Of a DNA stretch of 5,933 nucleotides, positions 1-4,449 are shown one piece after another. The DNA is taken from assembly GCA_036260075.1 (NCBI GenBank), contig DATAAM010000142.1, positions 1-5,933 on the forward strand, in the 5' to 3' direction. Both the position numbers and the translations under genes were made by a program. The DNA is from DATAAM01 sp036260075. Its GTDB lineage: Bacteria > Actinomycetota > Acidimicrobiia > Acidimicrobiales > JAHWLA01. Below the pieces are notes generated by a model, which had not been told where the DNA came from, ran no database searches, and saw only the letters and a program-made list of their open reading frames with translations. Position 1 is the stretch's first letter; the number at the start of each line of letters is the position of its first letter.

Positions 1-9
1 GCGCGCGTC

Positions 10-987
10 GTGCGACGCGCGCACGCCGGAGCGCCGCCCCGCGCCGTCCTGATCGTGCTCGCCGCGGTCGTGGCGAGCGCGTGCTCGCAGGGGCCCACCG
101 GGAAGGCGCAGGCGCCCGCCCGCGCTCCGTCACCCGAGCCGACCTCTGTCACGACGGCCACGATCGCCACCGCCGCGCCACCGCCTGCCGCAGGCGAAGC
201 ACGGGCGCGGCCGTCGGGGGGTGACGGGCCGAGCTCGCCGCCGACGTCGGCGCGCCCGCACGCCGCTGCGGCGGCGTCGAAGGCGGTCGACCCGTCACCG
301 GCGACGACCACGTCGACCACGTCGGCGACGACCACCACCTCGGCGCCCGCCTCCGCCTGCCCCAGCTCGAAGACGTGCGCCCGGCATGCCTTCATGGACA
401 ACGTGGGAAAAGGTTGGCGTACCGGCCCCGACGGCGTGGCGGTCATCCGCTTCCACGTGAACCCGACACCGCCGACGGGCAGCCGCCTGCCTCCCCAGCA
501 CGTGCACGACGCCATCCAGGAGGCCACAGCGGTCTGGGAGGCGGCGAACCCGCGTCTCGACTTCCGGTTCGAGGGCTTCACCGATCGCGAGCCCCGACAG
601 AAAGACGGGTTCAGCGACTTCTCGTACGGGTCGTCGGTTGTCGTCAACCGCGATGCGGACGGGTTCATCATCGAAGCCGACATCATCCGAACCGCTGCCG
701 ACACCACGGACAGCCTCACGTACACGACGTGCGATTGGCGCCGGGAGGGCGGGTGCGCCAACTCCGGCAGCGGCAAGGTCGAGGTGCTCGACATGCTCGT
801 GCACGAGGTCGGCCACGTCGTCGGCCTCGACGACCTTCGCACCGAGGACGCTCGACAGCTCACGATGTACACATGGGGGCAGGGTCCCGGGTCCCGGCAA
901 CGGGTCACGCTGGGGCGCGGCGACCTTCTCGGCCTGCACACGCTGTACCCCTGCAACTGCGCCCCCCCGCCCGTGTACGAGCCCTGA
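10..987 (+). CDS. Secreted matrixin/snapalysin-like zinc metalloprotease, putative lipoprotein
   Basis: Predicted extracytoplasmic zinc endopeptidase of 325 residues. The N-terminus has basic residues, a hydrophobic stretch (about 12-23) and ASAC around residue 25, which fits a lipobox, so lipid anchoring is likely; signal peptidase I cleavage is the alternative. Residues about 26-116 are a Pro/Ala/Thr/Ser-rich linker with no expected fold. The catalytic domain (about 117-320) contains HEVGHVVGLDD: His265 and His269 as zinc ligands, Glu266 as general base, and Asp275 where matrixins have the third His. Snapalysin (M7) also uses Asp there. Met286 in LTMYT is the likely Met-turn. Six cysteines (including the Cys117/Cys123 and C-terminal CNC clusters) suggest disulfides. 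The GTG start is chosen because it gives a complete signal peptide; the frame is open to the window edge, so an upstream start is possible. It converges on the next operon. The metzincin-type fold is well supported; the substrate is unknown. Confidence 0.8.
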   Translation: MRRAHAGAPPRAVLIVLAAVVASACSQGPTGKAQAPARAPSPEPTSVTTATIATAAPPPAAGEARARPSGGDGPSSPPTSARPHAAAAASKAVDPSPATTTSTTSATTTTSAPASACPSSKTCARHAFMDNVGKGWRTGPDGVAVIRFHVNPTPPTGSRLPPQHVHDAIQEATAVWEAANPRLDFRFEGFTDREPRQKDGFSDFSYGSSVVVNRDADGFIIEADIIRTAADTTDSLTYTTCDWRREGGCANSGSGKVEVLDMLVHEVGHVVGLDDLRTEDARQLTMYTWGQGPGSRQRVTLGRGDLLGLHTLYPCNCAPPPVYEP

Positions 988-1022
988 GCGACCCGCGGGG
1001 CGGCTGTGTGCCCGCGCTCAGG
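983..1022. terminator. Hairpin at the protease stop codon (possible terminator)
   Basis: CCTGAGCG (983-990), which includes the protease TGA, pairs perfectly with CGCTCAGG (1015-1022). The 24-base loop contains a further GGGC/GCCC pairing (998-1001 with 1010-1013). There is no T-run on either strand, so it is not a canonical intrinsic terminator. Its position between convergent genes makes a termination or RNA 3'-end role plausible. Confidence 0.4.
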
Positions 1023-1051
1023 TGGCGCGGTGCACGTCGCGTCGGCCGTCT

Positions 1052-1075
1052 GGTCGCGGGCATCGCCACGCGACC
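1052..1075. terminator. Hairpin just past the end of the VTT-like gene (possible terminator)
   Basis: GGTCGCG (1052-1058) pairs perfectly with CGCGACC (1069-1075). The 10-base loop can extend the stem with GGC/GCC. It lies directly downstream of the minus-strand stop codon at 1077-1079. No T-run follows, so termination would have to rely on the GC-rich stem alone or on Rho. It is the mirror partner of the hairpin at 983-1022. Confidence 0.4.
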
Positions 1076-1076
1076 C

Positions 1077-1793
1077 TCAACCGGCGGGTTCGGACTCGTC
1101 GCCTTCCAGCTCGTCGGCCATCTCGGACAACGGCTCGATCTCGCGGTCGCCGCGCCGCCAGCGGCCGGTGAGCTGCCACACGCCGAGCGCGATCGAGAAC
1201 CCGACGATCCACCACTGGTACCGCTGGATGAAGTCGAGCACCGACTGCAACGGCGACTCGAAGGCGGCTGCCGTCTGGCGGATCACGATCAGGCGCCCGA
1301 TGGTGCCGACCACGTTGAGGACCATGAACACCGGCGGGCGCATGCCTGTCATGCCCGCCATGGCGCAGATGTAGCCGTTGGGCGCCAGCAACACGATCGG
1401 GTAGGCCGCCTTCGAGAAGAACCGCTCGAACGACCGCACGAGCGAGCCGTCCTCGCCGAGCCGCTTCTCGATCCACCGCAGCGCGTTGTCGCCGTAGAAC
1501 CAGCCCAGCAGGTAGAAGAGCGGGTCGGTCAGCACCAGTCGGAGGAAGCCGACGACGTAGAACGGCACCGTGTCGATCTGGTTCGATGCCAGTGCCAGGT
1601 ACCGGCTCCGGGGGTTGATGAACATCTGGAGCAGCGGGTGCTCGTTGATGATCGCCGCCGCGAACCAGTCGCCGATTGTGCCCGCAACCGTGAGCGCGAT
1701 GATCGGCGCCAGCAGCAGGTAGAGCACCCGCCGACTGGGCTTCGGCCGCTCCTCCTCTTGGTCCTCCTGCTCCTCCGGCTGGGCCTCGCTCAC
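1077..1793 (-). CDS. DedA/VTT-like multi-pass membrane protein
   Basis: Predicted inner-membrane protein of 238 residues. An acidic, Glu/Gln-rich N-terminus (2-19) is followed by hydrophobic segments at about 23-49, 78-100, 130-150, 153-172 and 194-209, then an acidic C-terminal tail. FYLLGWFYGDNALRWIEKRLG-type sequence (93-113), then a loop and a hydrophobic APNGYICAMAGMTGM region (137-151), resembles the layout of VTT/DedA (SNARE-associated) proteins, several of which are lipid scramblases or transport undecaprenyl phosphate or other substrates. That assignment rests on pattern similarity only; the substrate is unknown. The GTG start at 1793 lies 10 bases after the stop of the preceding mini-gene and has no obvious Shine-Dalgarno, so translation is probably coupled to that gene. 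An internal GTG (residue 23) would remove the acidic leader and is a less likely alternative. It is the last gene of the nnaR operon. Confidence 0.6.
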   Translation of the reverse strand: MSEAQPEEQEDQEEERPKPSRRVLYLLLAPIIALTVAGTIGDWFAAAIINEHPLLQMFINPRSRYLALASNQIDTVPFYVVGFLRLVLTDPLFYLLGWFYGDNALRWIEKRLGEDGSLVRSFERFFSKAAYPIVLLAPNGYICAMAGMTGMRPPVFMVLNVVGTIGRLIVIRQTAAAFESPLQSVLDFIQRYQWWIVGFSIALGVWQLTGRWRRGDREIEPLSEMADELEGDESEPAG

Positions 1794-1803
1794 ACCGCGC
1801 AGG

Positions 1804-1968
1804 CTACGAGCCGCCCCCGCCCCGTGTCACCAGCACCCAGTCGCACCGGCCCTCGCACGCGTCCAACTGCTCCTGCGGGACACGGCCGCGCTCGTCGAAC
1901 GTCAAGAGCTGTCCGCAGCCCCGGCACCGCCACCGGTCGAGCGGCCGCACGTCGACGTGGCCGTCCAC
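1804..1968 (-). CDS. 54-residue zinc-ribbon-like mini-protein
   Basis: Short gene between nnaR and the VTT-like gene. It starts at GTG 1968 and stops at TAG 1804-1806. The product has Cys15-x2-Cys18 in a WRCRGCGQ context and Cys38-x3-Cys42 (CEGRC), two knuckles that could bind one zinc (or iron, rubredoxin-like). It ends in a Gly-rich tail. Support for coding: about 94% of codons end in G or C, as in neighbouring genes; the frame fits exactly between the flanking genes (18 bases after nnaR, 10 before the next start); and the cysteine pairs appear only in this frame. No strong Shine-Dalgarno is visible; a second GTG six codons downstream (1950) is an alternative start that keeps all cysteines. 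I do not recognise the family. It could be a nucleic-acid-binding, protein-binding or redox mini-protein. Confidence 0.7.
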   Translation of the reverse strand: MDGHVDVRPLDRWRCRGCGQLLTFDERGRVPQEQLDACEGRCDWVLVTRGGGGS

Positions 1969-1986
1969 CGAGCCAGCTTCGCACGG

Positions 1987-3099
1987 CTACCGCAGGGCAA
2001 CGAGCCGGTATCCCCGACGGACGACCGTCTCCACGCCCAGCCCGGTGGGCTCCAGGCGCTTCCGCAACCGGGCCACCGTGACTTCGAGCGCGTGCGCGTT
2101 CGCGTGGCCGCTCCACACCGCCGCCAGCAACGCCCGCTTGGGCACCACCGCACCGTGGCGGTCGGCCAGCGTCTCGAACACGAGGCGCTCGCGCTCGGAC
2201 AGGAGGACCCGCTCGCCCTCCACCGCGATCATGGACCCCTGGACGATCACCTCGAGCGTGCCCACTCGCACCACGTGCCGCCGCGTTCCCAGCAGGTCCG
2301 TCAGGCGCTGGACCATCGACCCGAGCCGCGCGTGAGGGGGCTGTTCCGCTTTGATCACCCCACGCTCGACTGCGGCCTCGACGCACACGGGGCCCACGCA
2401 CATGGCCAGCACCGACCCGTTGAACGCATCCCGCAGCTCGTCGGCCGCGCCTGTCTGCTCTGCCACGGCGAACAGGTTGTGCAGCGCCGGTGCCGCCGTG
2501 AACGTGACGGCGTCGACGCGCCCACTGCGGGCGGCCTCGACGACTCGGAGGGCCGGGCCGAGGTCGTCGGGCAGCGTCCAGCGATAGACGGGCACGGGCA
2601 CCACGTCGGCGCCCGCGGCCCGGAGCCGCTCGGTCGTGCTTCCGTCCTCGTCGCCCCCGTCGAGCTGCAGGGCGACCCGACGGCCGGCTGCGCCCTCGTC
2701 GACGAGGCGGGAGACGACCTCGTCCATGCGCGCCGAGGGTGCCTGCCAGTCGACGTGCAGTCCGACGGTGGCGAGGACGCCGGAGGCCTTGGGGCCGCGC
2801 GAGAGGATGCGCGCCGACGACAGCGCCTCCAGCAGGTCCTCGGTCGGGCCCCAGCTCTCGGCCATCGCCAGCCAGCCGCGCATGCCGACGCCGGTGTTGG
2901 CGACGAGCACGTCGGGAGGCTTCCGGACGAGCTCCTCCGTCACCTGCCGGATGCGTTCGTCGCCGGTCAGAGGGAGCGTCCGAATGGTGGGGCCGAGCAG
3001 CACCCGTGCTCCTCGCTGGGCGAGCAGTCGGGCCTGCTCGTCCGCCCGACGGTCGGCGGTGACGGCGACGGTGAGTCCCTCGAGCGGACGGATGCCCAC
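1987..3099 (-). CDS. nnaR: NnaR-type regulator: HemD-like domain fused to OmpR-type winged helix
   Basis: Predicted transcriptional regulator of 370 residues. Residues about 5-260 match the two-lobed uroporphyrinogen-III synthase fold: an LTVAVTADRRADEQARLL opening, NTGVGMRGW (68-76), and FTAAPALHNLF (200-210), equivalent to the FTSPSAV motif of HemD. Residues about 275-370 are an OmpR/PhoB-type DNA-binding domain, with the recognition-helix region ALEVTVARLRKRLEP (337-351) and the terminal RGYRL wing. This architecture is that of actinobacterial NnaR (Streptomyces, Mycobacterium smegmatis; Rv0260c in M. tuberculosis), an activator of nitrate/nitrite assimilation reported to work with GlnR. 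Being divergent from narK-nirB supports the same role here. The HemD part probably senses a ligand rather than making uroporphyrinogen III; siroheme, the NirB cofactor, derives from that product, so catalysis is not excluded. The GTG at 3099 is chosen because it lies just ahead of the domain and has a TAnnnT box upstream. Confidence 0.82.
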   Translation of the reverse strand: MGIRPLEGLTVAVTADRRADEQARLLAQRGARVLLGPTIRTLPLTGDERIRQVTEELVRKPPDVLVANTGVGMRGWLAMAESWGPTEDLLEALSSARILSRGPKASGVLATVGLHVDWQAPSARMDEVVSRLVDEGAAGRRVALQLDGGDEDGSTTERLRAAGADVVPVPVYRWTLPDDLGPALRVVEAARSGRVDAVTFTAAPALHNLFAVAEQTGAADELRDAFNGSVLAMCVGPVCVEAAVERGVIKAEQPPHARLGSMVQRLTDLLGTRRHVVRVGTLEVIVQGSMIAVEGERVLLSERERLVFETLADRHGAVVPKRALLAAVWSGHANAHALEVTVARLRKRLEPTGLGVETVVRRGYRLVALR

Positions 3100-3105
3100 G
3101 CATCG

Positions 3106-3111
3106 ACGGTA
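3106..3111 (-). promoter_or_regulatory. Putative -10 box for leaderless nnaR transcription
   Basis: On the minus strand TACCGT fits the actinobacterial -10 pattern TAnnnT. It sits 6 bases before the GTG at 3099, so transcription would begin at the start codon itself. The absence of a Shine-Dalgarno sequence before that GTG agrees with a leaderless message. No good -35 is visible, as expected for an activator-dependent promoter. The six-base match alone is weak evidence. Confidence 0.4.
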
Positions 3112-3121
3112 CGGATGCCGT

Positions 3122-3149
3122 GTTACCGGCCCGTTTCCGCAGCAGTCAC
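3122..3149 (-). promoter_or_regulatory. GlnR-box-like element ahead of nnaR
   Basis: Reading the minus strand, GTGAC (3149-3145), a 7-base spacer, GAAAC (3137-3133), a 6-base spacer and GTAAC (3126-3122) resemble the GlnR pattern gTnAC-n6-GaAAC-n6-gTnAC. One spacer is a base too long. The GTGAC/GAAAC pair would be centred near -42 relative to a leaderless start at 3099, a typical activator position. It could instead be an NnaR site. Confidence 0.35.
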
Positions 3150-3209
3150 GGGCCGTGAAGAGTTGCTCACTCCTCCGCTGCCCACTCGTGCGCCGACTGT
3201 CGCACGGAG

Positions 3210-3225
3210 TTGACCGGAGGGAAAC
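3210..3225 (+). promoter_or_regulatory. GlnR-box-like operator ahead of narK
   Basis: TTGAC (3210-3214), a 6-base spacer and GAAAC (3221-3225) match the actinobacterial GlnR consensus gTnAC-n6-GaAAC except for the first base. Weaker 11-base-phased repeats lie upstream: GTGCG at 3188 and GTCGC at 3199. The pair is centred about 41 bases before the narK ATG, suiting activation of a leaderless transcript. TTGACC here could also be read as a sigma-70 -35, but no matching -10 follows. Confidence 0.5.
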
Positions 3226-3258
3226 CGGCGACACACACCCATCTGGTGCAGTGCCCCC

Positions 3259-4449
3259 ATGGCAGCCAAGGGGTTCAGGGACAGCGGCCACGTGCCCAGC
3301 CTCGTAGCAGCGCTGGTGCACTTCGACGTGTCCTTCATGGTCTGGGTCCTGCTCGGCGCTCTCGGCGCCTACGTGGCGTCCGACCTCGGATTGACGCCTG
3401 CGCAGAAGGGATTGATGGTGGCCGTGCCGCCGCTCGGTGGCTCGGTCTTCCGTCTCCTCCTGGGCACGCTGTCGGACCGCGTCGGCATCAAGCGCACCGG
3501 CCTGGTCTCCATGGCCCTGGTCCTGCTGCCCCTCCTGTGGGGATGGCTCGGAGGCGGCACCTATGTGCAGGTCCTCGGCATCGGCGTGCTGCTGGGCGTC
3601 GCGGGCGCCAGCTTCGCCGTGGCCCTGCCGCTGGTGAGCCGCTGGTACCCGCCGGAGCACCAAGGACTGGCCCTCGGGATCGCGGGCGCGGGCAACTCGG
3701 GCACGATCGTGGCCGCCTTGGCTGCCCCCCGGCTGGCCGAGCACGTCGGTTGGCACGCGGTGTTCGGCCTGGCCGCCGTCCCCGTGATCCTGGCGTGGCT
3801 GGCCTTCGCGCTCCTGGCCCAGGAGCCGCCCCGGCCCGCCGGCACCCCCGGGGGCATCCTCTCGCTGCTCGACGAGGCCGACGCCCGATGGCTGTGCGCC
3901 TTCTACATGGCGACCTTCGGCGGCTTCGTGGGGCTGGCGGGCTACCTGCCGATCTTCTTCGTCGACCGCTTCTCGCTCGCCAAGGTCTCCGCCGCGGGCT
4001 ACGCCGCGCTCTGCACCGCGGCCGGGTCGTTCCTCCGTCCGCTGGGCGGCGCGCTGGCCGACCGCCTCGGTGGCACGCGGGTCCTCACCGCCGTGCTCGG
4101 GCTGGTCGCCTTGCTCACCGCCATCCTGGCCGTGCTGCCGTCGCTGGGCACCACGGTCGGCTTGCTCTTCATCACCCTCGGCGCCCTGGGCATCGGCAAC
4201 GGCGCCGTGTTCCAGCTCGTCCCGCAGCGCTTCCCGACGCGCATCGGCGCCATGACGGGCCTCGTGGGCGCCGCCGGCGGCCTGGGCGGCTTCCTGCTGC
4301 CGTTCGGCTTCGGGGCACTCGTCCAGCGGACGGGCACGTTCGGCCTCGGCTTCCTCGGGTTCGCGGTGGTGGCGGCGCTCACCGGTGCGCTCGTCGCCTG
4401 GCGCCAACGCGACTGGCGTCGGGCGTGGGACCTGGAGGTCGCGGTATGA
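3259..4449 (+). CDS. narK: NarK-type nitrate/nitrite transporter (MFS)
   Basis: Twelve-helix major facilitator of 396 residues that carries nitrate and/or nitrite across the cytoplasmic membrane. Signatures seen: MFS motif A GTLSDRVGIKR (69-79) and its second-half copy GGALADRLGG (263-272); the two nitrate-signature loops GIAGAGNSG (140-148) and GIGNG (311-315); and arginines in FRLLLG (Arg65) and FLRPLGG (Arg260), matching the paired substrate-binding arginines of E. coli NarK. Length is normal for the family. The ATG start is followed directly by the usual cytoplasmic N-terminus and helix 1; no Shine-Dalgarno precedes it, suggesting a leaderless message. The TGA overlaps the ATG of nirB, so the two are co-translated. 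Next to an assimilatory nitrite reductase, uptake is more likely than respiratory nitrite export, although sequence alone does not fix the direction. Confidence 0.92.
   Translation: MAAKGFRDSGHVPSLVAALVHFDVSFMVWVLLGALGAYVASDLGLTPAQKGLMVAVPPLGGSVFRLLLGTLSDRVGIKRTGLVSMALVLLPLLWGWLGGGTYVQVLGIGVLLGVAGASFAVALPLVSRWYPPEHQGLALGIAGAGNSGTIVAALAAPRLAEHVGWHAVFGLAAVPVILAWLAFALLAQEPPRPAGTPGGILSLLDEADARWLCAFYMATFGGFVGLAGYLPIFFVDRFSLAKVSAAGYAALCTAAGSFLRPLGGALADRLGGTRVLTAVLGLVALLTAILAVLPSLGTTVGLLFITLGALGIGNGAVFQLVPQRFPTRIGAMTGLVGAAGGLGGFLLPFGFGALVQRTGTFGLGFLGFAVVAALTGALVAWRQRDWRRAWDLEVAV
4434..4438 (+). promoter_or_regulatory. Shine-Dalgarno of nirB
   Basis: GGAGG lies inside the last codons of narK, 7 bases before the nirB ATG at 4446. 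It fixes the nirB start and shows that translation can initiate independently as well as by the ATGA overlap. It is the only strong ribosome binding site in the window. Confidence 0.75.

Noticed and set aside
375..2081. 568-codon open frame on the plus strand
   Set aside because: It crosses the protease, the convergent gap and the minus-strand operon in other frames, and its Arg/Pro/His-rich product has no motif.
1790..3103. 437-codon minus-strand frame with an ATG only 4 bases upstream of the nnaR GTG
   Set aside because: The product is Arg/Gly/Pro-rich noise, while the overlapping frame from 3099 encodes clear HemD-like and winged-helix domains.
1957..3213. 418-codon plus-strand frame opposite nnaR
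   Set aside because: It has no domain and a shadow-like composition, and lies antisense to a well-supported gene.
3210..3238. Sigma-70 promoter with TTGACC as -35 ahead of narK
   Set aside because: At 16-18 bases downstream there is no TAnnnT-like -10 (the sequence is CACACC-like), so the match is better explained as part of a GlnR-type box.
1987..4407. 806-codon open frame on the minus strand running from narK territory into nnaR
   Set aside because: Only the part after the GTG at 3099 encodes a recognisable protein. The upstream portion is antisense to narK, Arg/Glu/Gln/His-rich and domain-free, a typical high-GC shadow.
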